The position numbers and the translations under genes are program-made. Positions 48,581-60,906 of a stretch of DNA of 64,000 bases are shown here, in pieces. The DNA is taken from contig OX465286.1 of the NCBI GenBank assembly GCA_949987705.1, positions 6,487,445 to 6,551,444 on the forward strand, in the 5' to 3' direction. Under the pieces are notes generated by a model. That model was not told the origin of the DNA and ran no database searches. It worked only from the letters and a program-made list of their open reading frames with translations. The stretch is from Thereva unica. Lineage: Eukaryota; Arthropoda; Insecta; Diptera; Therevidae. Position 1 is the stretch's first letter, and the number at the start of each line of letters is the position of its first letter.

Positions 48581-50691
48581 GATATTTTTGGTCGATTTCA
48601 CGAAAGTGCTGGGATCTTAATGAATGGGGTATCGTTGGAAAGGGCTCGCTCCCCCGAGTTCAGCGCACTTTATTTGGTCCAGAAATTCCAAGGGGTTCGG
48701 GAGTTATCCCCTCTTTTGTGATTTCCCCAAGGGGGGCTGCAGAACGCCCATTATCTCGGGAAATACTGGTCAGCCCGGGGTGGAATTGAATTCACAGCCT
48801 CCCTGGGAGGTCCCTAACAATTTCCCATCCAAAAAAGGGCCACTCCAGAATTTTCCCAAAACCGGAAAATTTTCAAAGGGGTACCCCTTTGGATATTTTT
48901 GGTCGATTTCACGAAAGTGCTGGGATCTTAATGAATGGGGTATCGTTGGAAAGGGCTCGCTCCCCCGAGTTCAGCGCACTTTATTTGGTCCAGAAATTCC
49001 AAGGGGTTCGGGAGTTATCCCCTCTTTTGTGATTTCCCCAAGGGGGGCTGCAGAACGCCCATTATCTCGGGAAATACTGGTCTGCCCGGGGTGAAATTGA
49101 ATTCACAGCCTCCCTGGGAGGTCCCTAACAATTTCCCGTCCAAAAAAGGGCCACTCCAGAATTTTCCCAAAACCGGAAAATTTTCAAAGGGGTACCTCTT
49201 TGGATATTTTTGGTCGATTTCACGAAAGTGCTGGGATCTTAATGAATGGGGTATCGTTGGAAAGGGCTCGCTCCCCCGAGTTCAGCGCACTTTATTTGGT
49301 CCAGAAATTCCAAGGGGTTCGGGAGTTATCCCCTCTTTTGTGATTTCCCCAAGGGGGGCTGCAGAACGCCCATTATCTCGGGAAATACTGGTCAGCCCGG
49401 GGTGGAATTGAATTCACAGCCTCCCTGGGAGGTCCCTAACAATTTCCCGTCCAAAAAAGGGCCACTCCAGAATTTTCCCAAAACCGGAAAATTTTCAAAG
49501 GGGTACCTCTTTGGATATTTTTGGTCGATTTCACGAAAGTGCTGGGATCTTAATGAATGGGGTATCGTTGGAAAGGGCTCGCTCCCCCGAGTTCAGCGCA
49601 CTTTATTTGGTCCGGAAATTCCAAGGGGTTCGGGAGTTATCCCCTCTTTTGTGATTTCCCCAAGGGGGGCTGCAGAACGCCCATTATCTCGGGAAATACT
49701 GGTCTGCCCGGCGTGAAATTGAATTCACAGCCTCCCTGGGAGGTCCCTAACAATTTCCCGTCCAAAAAAGGGCCACTCCAGAATTTTCCCAAAACCGGAA
49801 AATTTTCAAAGGGGATATTTTTGGTCGATTTCACGAAGTGGATCTTAATGAATGGGGTATCGTTGGAAAGGGCTCGCTCCCCCGAGTTCAGCGCACTTTA
49901 TTTGGTCCAGAAATTCCAAGGGGTTCGGGAGTTATCCCCTCTTTTGTGATTTCCCCAAGGGGGGCTGCAGAACGCCCATTATCTCGGGAAATACTGGTCT
50001 GCCCGGCGTGAAATTGAATTCACAGCCTCCCTGGGAGGTCCCTAACAATTTCCCGTCCAAAAAAGGGCCACTCCAGAATTTTCCCAAAACCGGAAAATTT
50101 TCAAAGGGGATATTTTTGGTCGATTTCACGAAGTGGATCTTAATGAATGGGGTATCGTTGGAAAGGGCTCGCTCCCCCGAGTTCAGCGCACTTTATTTGG
50201 TCCAGAAATTCCAAGGGGTTCGGGAGTTATCCCCTCTTTTGTGATTTCCCCAAGGGGGGCTGCAGAACGCCCATTATCTCGGGAAATACTGGTCTGCCCG
50301 GCGTGAAATTGAATTCACAGCCTCCCTGGGAGGTCCCTAACAATTTCCCGTCCAAAAAAGGGCCACTCCAGAATTTTCCCAAAACCGGAAAATTTTCAAA
50401 GGGGATATTTTTGGTCGATTTCACGAAGTGGATCTTAATGAATGGGGTATCGTTGGAAAGGGCTCGCTCCCCCGAGTTCAGCGCACTTTATTTGGTCCAG
50501 AAATTCCAAGGGGTTCGGGAGTTATCCCCTCTTTTGTGATTTCCCCAAGGGGGGCTGCAGAACGCCCATTATCTCGGGAAATACTGGTCAGCCCGGGGTG
50601 GAATTGAATTCACAGCCTCCCTGGGAGGTCCCTAACAATTTCCCATCCAAAAAAGGGCCACTCCAGAATTTTCCCAAAACCGGAAAATTTT

Positions 50692-50706
50692 CAAATTTTC
50701 CCCTTT
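50692..50706. repeat. Palindrome lesion: GGGGTA replaced by TTTT
   Basis: The site reads CAAATTTTCCCCTTTG instead of the 18-bp form, a net loss of 2 bp (309-bp monomer). The replacement resembles the TTTTCC a few bases upstream, so a short copied patch is plausible. Confidence 0.9.
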
Positions 50707-51683
50707 GGATATTTTTGGTCGATTTCACGAAAGTGCTGGGATCTTAATGAATGGGGTATCGTTGGAAAGGGCTCGCTCCCCCGAGTTCAGCGCACTTTAT
50801 TTGGTCCAGAAATTCCAAGGGGTTCGGGAGTTATCCCCTCTTTTGTGATTTCCCCAAGGGGGGCTGCAGAACGCCCATTATCTCGGGAAATACTGGTCTG
50901 CCCGGGGTGAAATTGAATTCACAGCCTCCCTGGGAGGTCCCTAACAATTTCCCGTCCAAAAAAGGGCCACTCCAGAATTTTCCCAAAACCGGAAAATTTT
51001 CAAAGGGGTACCTCTTTGGATATTTTTGGTCGATTTCACGAAAGTGCTGGGATCTTAATGAATGGGGTATCGTTGGAAAGGGCTCGCTCCCCCGAGTTCA
51101 GCGCACTTTATTTGGTCCAGAAATTCCAAGGGGTTCGGGAGTTATCCCCTCTTTTGTGATTTCCCCAAGGGGGGCTGCAGAACGCCCATTATCTCGGGAA
51201 ATACTGGTCAGCCCGGGGTGGAATTGAATTCACAGCCTCCCTGGGAGGTCCCTAACAATTTCCCATCCAAAAAAGGGCCACTCCAGAATTTTCCCAAAAC
51301 CGGAAAATTTTCAAAGGGGTACCCCTTTGGATATTTTTGGTCGATTTCACGAAAGTGCTGGGATCTTAATGAATGGGGTATCGTTGGAAAGGGCTCGCTC
51401 CCCCGAGTTCAGCGCACTTTATTTGGTCCAGAAATTCCAAGGGGTTCGGGAGTTATCCCCTCTTTTGTGATTTCCCCAAGGGGGGCTGCAGAACGCCCAT
51501 TATCTCGGGAAATACTGGTCTGCCCGGGGTGAAATTGAATTCACAGCCTCCCTGGGAGGTCCCTAACAATTTCCCGTCCAAAAAAGGGCCACTCCAGAAT
51601 TTTCCCAAAACCGGAAAATTTTCAAAGGGGTACCTCTTTGGATATTTTTGGTCGATTTCACGAAAGTGCTGGGATCTTAATGA

Positions 51684-54600
51684 ATGGGGTATCGTTGGAA
51701 AGGGCTCGCTCCCCCGAGTTCAGCGCACTTTATTTGGTCCGGAAATTCCAAGGGGTTCGGGAGTTATCCCCTCTTTTGTGATTTCCCCAAGGGGGGCTGC
51801 AGAACGCCCATTATCTCGGGAAATACTGGTCTGCCCGGCGTGAAATTGAATTCACAGCCTCCCTGGGAGGTCCCTAACAATTTCCCGTCCAAAAAAGGGC
51901 CACTCCAGAATTTTCCCAAAACCGGAAAATTTTCAAAGGGGATATTTTTGGTCGATTTCACGAAAGTGCTGGGATCCTAATGAATGGGGTATCGTTGGAA
52001 AGGGCTCGCTCCCCCGAGTTCAGCGCACTTTATTTGGTCCAGAAATTCCAAGGGGTTCGGGAGTTATCCCCTCTTTTGTGATTTCCCCAAGGGGGGCTGC
52101 AGAACGCCCATTATCTCGGGAAATACTGGTCTGCCCGGCGTGAAATTGAATTCACAGCCTCCCTGGGAGGTCCCTAACAATTTCCCGTCCAAAAAAGGGC
52201 CACTCCAGAATTTTCCCAAAACCGGAAAATTTTCAAAGGGGATATTTTTGGTCGATTTCACGAAAGTGCTGGGATCCTAATGAATGGGGTATCGTTGGAA
52301 AGGGCTCGCTCCCCCGAGTTCAGCGCACTTTATTTGGTCCAGAAATTCCAAGGGGTTCGGGAGTTATCCCCTCTTTTGTGATTTCCCCAAGGGGGGCTGC
52401 AGAACGCCCATTATCTCGGGAAATACTGGTCTGCCCGGCGTGAAATTGAATTCACAGCCTCCCTGGGAGGTCCCTAACAATTTCCCGTCCAAAAAAGGGC
52501 CACTCCAGAATTTTCCCAAAACCGGAAAATTTTCAAAGGGGATATTTTTGGTCGATTTCACGAAAGTGCTGGGATCCTAATGAATGGGGTATCGTTGGAA
52601 AGGGCTCGCTCCCCCGAGTTCAGCGCACTTTATTTGGTCCAGAAATTCCAAGGGGTTCGGGAGTTATCCCCTCTTTTGTGATTTCCCCAAGGGGGGCTGC
52701 AGAAGGCCCATTATCTCGGGAAATACTGGTCAGCCCGGGGTGAAATTGAATTCACAGCCTCCCTGGGAGGTCCCTAACAATTTCCCGTCCAAAAAAGGGC
52801 CACTCCAGAATTTTCCCAAAACCGGAAAATTTTCAAAGGGGTACCCCTTTGGATATTTTTGGTCGATTTCACGAAAGTGCTGGGATCTTAATGAATGGGG
52901 TATCGTTGGAAAGGGCTCGCTCCCCCGAGTTCAGCGCACTTTATTTGGTCCAGAAATTCCAAGGGGTTCGGGAGTTATCCCCTCTTTTGTGATTTCCCCA
53001 AGGGGGGCTGCAGAACGCCCATTATCTCGGGAAATACTGGTCTGCCCGGGGTGGGATTGAATTCACAGCCTCCCTGGGAGGTCCCTAACAATTTCCCGTC
53101 CAAAAAAGGGCCACTCCAGAATTTTCCCAAAACCGGAAAATTTTCAAAGGGGTACCCCTTTGGATATTTTTGGTCGATTTCACGAAAGTGCTGGGATCTT
53201 AATGAATGGGGTATCGTTGGAAAGGGCTCGCTCCCCCGAGTTCAGCGCACTTTATTTGGTCCAGAAATTCCAAGGGGTTCGGGAGTTATCCCCTCTTTTG
53301 TGATTTCCCCAAGGGGGGCTGCAGAAGGCCCATTATCTCGGGAAATACTGGTCAGCCCGGGGTGAAATTGAATTCACAGCCTCCCTGGGAGGTCCCTAAC
53401 AATTTCCCGTCCAAAAAAGGGCCACTCCAGAATTTTCCCAAAACCGGAAAATTTTCAAAGGGGTACCCCTTTGGATATTTTTGGTCGATTTCACGAAAGT
53501 GCTGGGATCTTAATGAATGGGGTATCGTTGGAAAGGGCTCGCTCCCCCGAGTTCAGCGCACTTTATTTGGTCCAGAAATTCCAAGGGGTTCGGGAGTTAT
53601 CCCCTCTTTTGTGATTTCCCCAAGGGGGGCTGCAGAACGCCCATTATCTCGGGAAATACTGGTCTGCCCGGGGTGGGATTGAATTCACAGCCTCCCTGGG
53701 AGGTCCCTAACAATTTCCCGTCCAAAAAAGGGCCACTCCAGAATTTTCCCAAAACCGGAAAATTTTCAAAGGGGTACCCCTTTGGATATTTTTGGTCGAT
53801 TTCACGAAAGTGCTGGGATCTTAATGAATGGGGTATCGTTGGAAAGGGCTCGCTCCCCCGAGTTCAGCGCACTTTATTTGGTCCAGAAATTCCAAGGGGT
53901 TCGGGAGTTATCCCCTCTTTTGTGATTTCCTCAAGGGGGGCTGCAGAACGCCCATTATCTCGGGAAATACTGGTCTGCCCGGGGTGGGATTGAATTCACA
54001 GCCTCCCTGGGAGGTCCCTAACAATTTCCCATCCAAAAAAGGGCCACTCCAGAATTTTCCCAAAACCGGAAAATTTTCAAAGGGGTACCCCTTTGGATAT
54101 TTTTGGTCGATTTCACGAAAATGCTGGGATCTTAATGAATGGGGTATCGTTGGAAAGGGCTCGCTCCCCCGAGTTCAGCGCACTTTATTTGGTCCGGAAA
54201 TTCCAAGGGGTTCGGGAGTTATCCCCTCTTTTGTGATTTCCCCAAGGGGGGCTGCAGAACGCCCATTATCTCGGGAAATACTGGTCTGCCCGGCGTGAAA
54301 TTGAATTCACAGCCTCCCTGGGAGGTCCCTAACAATTTCCCGTCCAAAAAAGGGCCACTCCAGAATTTTCCCAAAACCGGAAAATTTTCAAAGGGGATAT
54401 TTTTGGTCGATTTCACGAAAGTGCTGGGATCCTAATGAATGGGGTATCGTTGGAAAGGGCTCGCTCCCCCGAGTTCAGCGCACTTTATTTGGTCCAGAAA
54501 TTCCAAGGGGTTCGGGAGTTATCCCCTCTTTTGTGATTTCCCCAAGGGGGGCTGCAGAACGCCCATTATCTCGGGAAATACTGGTCTGCCCGGCGTGAAA

Positions 54601-56594
54601 TTGAATTCACAGCCTCCCTGGGAGGTCCCTAACAATTTCCCGTCCAAAAAAGGGCCACTCCAGAATTTTCCCAAAACCGGAAAATTTTCAAAGGGGATAT
54701 TTTTGGTCGATTTCACGAAAGTGCTGGGCTCCTAATGAATGGGGTATCGTTGGAAAGGGCTCGCTCCCCCGAGTTCAGCGCACTTTATTTGGTCCAGAAA
54801 TTCCAAGGGGTTCGGGAGTTATCCCCTCTTTTGTGATTTCCCCAAGGGGGGCTGCAGAACGCCCATTATCTCGGGAAATACTGGTCTGCCCGGCGTGAAA
54901 TTGAATTCACAGCCTCCCTGGGAGGTCCCTAACAATTTCCCGTCCAAAAAAGGGCCACTCCAGAATTTTCCCAAAACCGGAAAATTTTCAAAGGGGATAT
55001 TTTTGGTCGATTTCACGAAAGTGCTGGGATCCTAATGAATGGGGTATCGTTGGAAAGGGCTCGCTCCCCCGAGTTCAGCGCACTTTATTTGGTCCAGAAA
55101 TTCCAAGGGGTTCGGGAGTTATCCCCTCTTTTGTGATTTCCCCAAGGGGGGCTGCAGAAGGCCCATTATCTCGGGAAATACTGGTCAGCCCGGGGTGAAA
55201 TTGAATTCACAGCCTCCCTGGGAGGTCCCTAACAATTTCCCGTCCAAAAAAGGGCCACTCCAGAATTTTCCCAAAACCGGAAAATTTTCAAAGGGGTACC
55301 TCTTTGGATATTTTTGGTCGATTTCACGAAAGTGCTGGGATCTTAATGAATGGGGTATCGTTGGAAAGGGCTCGCTCCCCCGAGTTCAGCGCACTTTATT
55401 TGGTCCAGAAATTCCAAGGGGTTCGGGAGTTATCCCCTCTTTTGTGATTTCCCCAAGGGGGGCTGCAGAACGCCCATTATCTCGGGAAATACTGGTCTGC
55501 CCGGGGTGGGATTGAATTCACAGCCTCCCTGGGAGGTCCCTAACAATTTCCCGTCCAAAAAAGGGCCACTCCAGAATTTTCCCAAAACCGGAAAATTTTC
55601 AAAGGGGTACCCCTTTGGATATTTTTGGTCGATTTCACGAAAGTGCTGGGATCTTAATGAATGGGGTATCGTTGGAAAGGGCTCGCTCCCCCGAGTTCAG
55701 CGCACTTTATTTGGTCCAGAAATTCCAAGGGGTTCGGGAGTTATCCCCTCTTTTGTGATTTCCCCAAGGGGGGCTGCAGAACGCCCATTATCTCGGGAAA
55801 TACTGGTCTGCCCGGGGTGGGATTGAATTCACAGCCTCCCTGGGAGGTCCCTAACAATTTCCCGTCCAAAAAAGGGCCACTCCAGAATTTTCCCAAAACC
55901 GGAAAATTTTCAAAGGGGTACCCCTTTGGATATTTTTGGTCGATTTCACGAAAGTGCTGGGATCTTAATGAATGGGGTATCGTTGGAAAGGGCTCGCTCC
56001 CCCGAGTTCAGCGCACTTTATTTGGTCCAGAAATTCCAAGGGGTTCGGGAGTTATCCCCTCTTTTGTGATTTCCCCAAGGGGGGCTGCAGAAGGCCCATT
56101 ATCTCGGGAAATACTGGTCAGCCCGGGGTGAAATTGAATTCACAGCCTCCCTGGGAGGTCCCTAACAATTTCCCGTCCAAAAAAGGGCCACTCCAGAATT
56201 TTCCCAAAACCGGAAAATTTTCAAAGGGGTACCCCTTTGGATATTTTTGGTCGATTTCACGAAAGTGCTGGGATCTTAATGAATGGGGTATCGTTGGAAA
56301 GGGCTCGCTCCCCCGAGTTCAGCGCACTTTATTTGGTCCAGAAATTCCAAGGGGTTCGGGAGTTATCCCCTCTTTTGTGATTTCCCCAAGGGGGGCTGCA
56401 GAACGCCCATTATCTCGGGAAATACTGGTCTGCCCGGGGTGGGATTGAATTCACAGCCTCCCTGGGAGGTCCCTAACAATTTCCCGTCCAAAAAAGGGCC
56501 ACTCCAGAATTTTCCCAAAACCGGAAAATTTTCAAAGGGGTACCCCTTTGGATATTTTTGGTCGATTTCACGAAAGTGCTGGGATCTTAATGAA
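51684..56594 (-). repeat. Duplicated 8-monomer block of 2,455 bp with 300-bp monomers
   Basis: The monomer order from 51,684 repeats at 54,139 with an offset of 2,455 bp, which equals 8 x 311 minus three 11-bp losses. Each copy opens with the GGTCCGGAAATTCC monomer (51,737 and 54,192) and three 300-bp monomers. Their start regions read GGATCCTAATG instead of GGATCTTAATG. They are followed by a GCAGAAGGCCC monomer. One copy of the 300-bp type has GGGCTCCTAATG near 54,727. Confidence 0.85.
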
Positions 56595-57690
56595 TGGGGT
56601 ATCGTTGGAAAGGGCTCGCTCCCCCGAGTTCAGCGCACTTTATTTGGTCCAGAAATTCCAAGGGGTTCGGGAGTTATCCCCTCTTTTGTGATTTCCCCAA
56701 GGGGGGCTGCAGAACGCCCATTATCTCGGGAAATACTGGTCTGCCCGGGGTGGGATTGAATTCACAGCCTCCCTGGGAGGTCCCTAACAATTTCCCATCC
56801 AAAAAAGGGCCACTCCAGAATTTTCCCAAAACCGGAAAATTTTCAAAGGGGTACCCCTTTGGATATTTTTGGTCGATTTCACGAAAATGCTGGGATCTTA
56901 ATGAATGGGGTATCGTTGGAAAGGGCTCGCTCCCCCGAGTTCAGCGCACTTTATTTGGTCCAGAAATTCCAAGGGGTTCGGGAGTTATCCCCTCTTTTGT
57001 GATTTCCCCAAGGGGGGCTGCAGAAGGCCCATTATCTCGGGAAATACTGGTCAGCCCGGGGTGAAATTGAATTCACAGCCTCCCTGGGAGGTCCCTAACA
57101 ATTTCCCGTCCAAAAAAGGGCCACTCCAGAATTTTCCCAAAACCGGAAAATTTTCAAAGGGGTACCCCTTTGGATATTTTTGGTCGATTTCACGAAAGTG
57201 CTGGGATCTTAATGAATGGGGTATCGTTGGAAAGGGCTCGCTCCCCCGAGTTCAGCGCACTTTATTTGGTCCAGAAATTCCAAGGGGTTCGGGAGTTATC
57301 CCCTCTTTTGTGATTTCCCCAAGGGGGGCTGCAGAACGCCCATTATCTCGGGAAATACTGGTCTGCCCGGGGTGGGATTGAATTCACAGCCTCCCTGGGA
57401 GGTCCCTAACAATTTCCCATCCAAAAAAGGGCTACTCCAGAATTTTCCCAAAACCGGAAAATTTTCAAAGGGGTACCCCTTTGGATATTTTTGGTCGATT
57501 TCACGAAAGTGCTGGGATCTTAATGAATGGGGTATCGTTGGAAAGGGCTCGCTCCCCCGAGTTCAGCGCACTTTATTTGGTCCAGAAATTCCAAGGGGTT
57601 CGGGAGTTATCCCCTCTTTTGTGATTTCCCCAAGGGGGGCTGCAGAAGGCCCATTATCTCGGGAAATACTGGTCAGCCCGGGGTGGAATT
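55350..57690 (-). repeat. 933-bp trimeric higher-order repeat
   Basis: The GCAGAAGGCCC monomer recurs about every 933 bp (near 56,087, 57,020) and again one dimer later (57,643). Two GGTCTGCCCGGGGTGGG monomers lie between the first two. The same monomer types also occur as a dimer near 52,700-53,330. Confidence 0.75.
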
Positions 57691-60575
57691 GAATTCACAG
57701 CCTCCCTGGGAGGTCCCTAACAATTTCCCGTCCAAAAAAGGGCCACTCCAGAATTTTCCCAAAACCGGAAAATTTTCAAAGGGGTACCCCTTTGGATATT
57801 TTTGGTCGATTTCACGAAAGTGCTGGGATCTTAATGAATGGGGTATCGTTGGAAAGGGCTCGCTCCCCCGAGTTCAGCGCACTTTATTTGGTCCAGAAAT
57901 TCCAAGGGGTTCGGGAGTTATCCCCTCTTTTGTGATTTCCCCAAGGGGGGCTGCAGAACGCCCATTATCTCGGGAAATACTGGTCTGCCCGGGGTGGGAT
58001 TGAATTCACAGCCTCCCTAGGAGGTCCCTAACAATTTCCCGTCCAAAAAAGGGCCACTCCAGAATTTTCCCAAAACCGGAAAATTTTCAAAGGGGTACCC
58101 CTTTGGATATTTTTGGTCGATTTCACGAAAGTGCTGGGATCTTAATGAATGGGGTATCGTTGGAAAGGGCTCGCTCCCCCGAGTTCAGCGCACTTTATTT
58201 GGTCCAGAAATTCCAAGGGGTTCGGGAGTTATCCCCTCTTTTGTGATTTCCCCAAGGGGGGCTGCAGAACGCCCATTATCTCGGGAAATACTGGTCTGCC
58301 CGGGGTGGGATTGAATTCACAGCCTCCCTGGGAGGTCCCTAACAATTTCCCATCCAAAAAAGGGCCACTCCAGAATTTTCCCAAAACCGGAAAATTTTCA
58401 AAGGGGTACCCCTTTGGATATTTTTGGTCGATTTCACGAAAATGCTGGGATCTTAATGAATGGGGTATCGTTGGAAAGGGCTCGCTCCCCCGAGTTCAGC
58501 GCACTTTATTTGGTCCAGAAATTCCAAGGGGTTCGGGAGTTATCCCCTCTTTTGTGATTTCCCCAAGGGGGGCTGCAGAACGCCCATTATCTCGGAAAAT
58601 ACTGGTCTGCCTGGGGTGAAATTGAATTCACAGCCTCCCTGGGAGGTCCCTAACAATTTCCCGTCCAAAAAAGGGCCACTCCAGAATTTTCCCAAAACCG
58701 GAAAATTTTCAAAGGGGTACCCCTTTGGATATTTTTGGTCGATTTCACGAAAGTGCTGGGATCTTAATGAATGGGGTATCGTTGGAAAGGGCTCGCTCCC
58801 CCGAGTTCAGCGCACTTTATTTGGTCCAGAAATTCCAAGGGGTTCGGGAGTTATCCCCTCTTTTGTGATTTCCCCAAGGGGGGCTGCAGAACGCCCATTA
58901 TCTCGGGAAATACTGGTCTGCCCGGGGTGGGATTGAATTCACAGCCTCCCTGGGAGGTCCCTAACAATTTCCCATCCAAAAAAGGGCTACTCCAGAATTT
59001 TCCCAAAACCGGAAAATTTTCAAAGGGGTACCCCTTTGGATATTTTTGGTCGATTTCACGAAAGTGCTGGGATCTTAATGAATGGGGTATCGTTGGAAAG
59101 GGCTCGCTCCCCCGAGTTCAGCGCACTTTATTTGGTCCAGAAATTCCAAGGGGTTCGGGAGTTATCCCCTCTTTTGTGATTTCCCCAAGGGGGGCTGCAG
59201 AACGCCCATTATCTCGGGAAATACTGGTCAGCCCGGGGTGGAATTGAATTCACAGCCTCCCTGGGAGGTCCCTAACAATTTCCCATCCAAAAAAGGGCCA
59301 CTCCAGAATTTTCCCAAAACCGGAAAATTTTCAAAGGGGTACCCCTTTGGATATTTTTGGTCGACTTCACGAAAGTGCTGGGATCTTAATGAATGGGGTA
59401 TCGTTAGAAAGGGCTCGCTCCCCCGAGTTCAGCGCACTTTATTTGGTCCAGAAATTCCAAGGGGTTCGGGAGTTATCCCCTCTTTTGTGATTTCCCCAAG
59501 GGGGGCTGCAGAACGCCCATTATCTCGGGAAATACTGGTCAGCCCGGGGTGGAATTGAATTCACAGCCTCCCTGGGAGGTCCCTAACAATTTCCCATCCA
59601 AAAAAGGGCCACTCCAGAATTTTCCCAAAACCGGAAAATTTTCAAAGGGGTACCTCTTTGGATATTTTTGGTCGATTTCACGAAAGTGCTGGGATCTTAA
59701 TGAATGGGGTATCGTTGGAAAGGGCTCGCTCCCCCGAGTTCAGCGCACTTTATTTGGTCCAGAAATTCCAAGGGGTTCGGGAGTTATCCCCTCTTTTGTG
59801 ATTTCCCCAAGGGGGGCTGCAGAACGCCCATTATCTCGGGAAATACTGGTCAGCCCGGGGTGGAATTGAATTCACAGCCTCCCTGGGAGGTCCCTAACAA
59901 TTTCCCATCCAAAAAAGGGCCACTCCAGAATTTTCCCAAAACCGGAAAATTTTCAAAGGGGTACCCCTTTGGATATTTTTGGTCGATTTCACGAAAGTGC
60001 TGGGATCTTAATGAATGGGGTATCGTTGGAAAGGGCTCGCTCCCCCGAGTTCAGCGCACTTTATTTGGTCCAGAAATTCCAAGGGGTTCGGGAGTTATCC
60101 CCTCTTTTGTGATTTCCCCAAGGGGGGCTGCAGAACGCCCATTATCTCGGGAAATACTGGTCTGCCCGGGGTGGAATTGAATTCACAGCCTCCCTGGGAG
60201 GTCCCTAACAATTTCCCATCCAAAAAAGGGCCACTCCAGAATTTTCCCAAAACCGGAAAATTTTCAAAGGGGTACCCCTTTGGATATTTTTGGTCGATTT
60301 CACGAAAGTGCTGGGATCTTAATGAATGGGGTATCGTTGGAAAGGGCTCGCTCCCCCGAGTTCAGCGCACTTTATTTGGTCCAGAAATTCCAAGGGGTTC
60401 GGGAGTTATCCCCTCTTTTGTGATTTCCCCAAGGGGGGCTGCAGAACGCCCATTATCTCGGGAAATACTGGTCAGCCCGGGGTGGGATTGAATTCACAGC
60501 CTCCCTGGGAGGTCCCTAACAATTTCCCATCCAAAAAAGGGCCACTCCAGAATTTTCCCAAAACCGGAAAATTTT

Positions 60576-60906
60576 CAAAGGGGTGCCCCCTTTGGATATT
60601 TTTGGTCGATTTCACGAAAGTGCTGGGATCTTAATGAATGGGGTATCGTTGGAAAGGGCTCGCTCCCCCGAGTTCAGCGCACTTTATTTGGTCCAGAAAT
60701 TCCAAGGGGTTCGGGAGTTATCCCCTCTTTTGTGATTTCCCCAAGGGGGGCTGCAGAACGCCCATTATCTCGGGAAATACTGGTCTGCCCGGGGTGGGAT
60801 TGAATTCACAGCCTCCCTAGGAGGTCCCTAACAATTTCCCATCCAAAAAAGGGCCACTCCAGAATTTTCCCAAAACCGGAAAATTTTCAAAGGGGTACCC
60901 CCTTTG
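60576..60906. repeat. Two adjacent palindrome lesions of +1 bp
   Basis: The first site (60,576-60,594) reads CAAAGGGGTGCCCCCTTTG and the second (60,888-60,906) reads CAAAGGGGTACCCCCTTTG. Each gains one C, giving 312-bp monomers. The first also has A to G at the centre. Their adjacency suggests one event copied once. Confidence 0.9.

Larger units (their letters stand above)
46442..50441 (-). repeat. Shortened monomers of 300 and 295 bp, first cluster
   Basis: CAAAGGGGATATTTTTGG replaces the intact palindrome and its right flank near 46,692, 48,238, 49,807, 50,102 and 50,397. This is a loss of 11 bp (TACCCCTTTGG). The last three copies also lost 5 bp further on (CACGAAGTGGATC), giving three consecutive 295-bp monomers. 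The first shortened monomer of each group carries GGTCCGGAAATTCC (46,495, 48,041, 49,608) instead of GGTCCAGAAATTCC. Confidence 0.93.
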
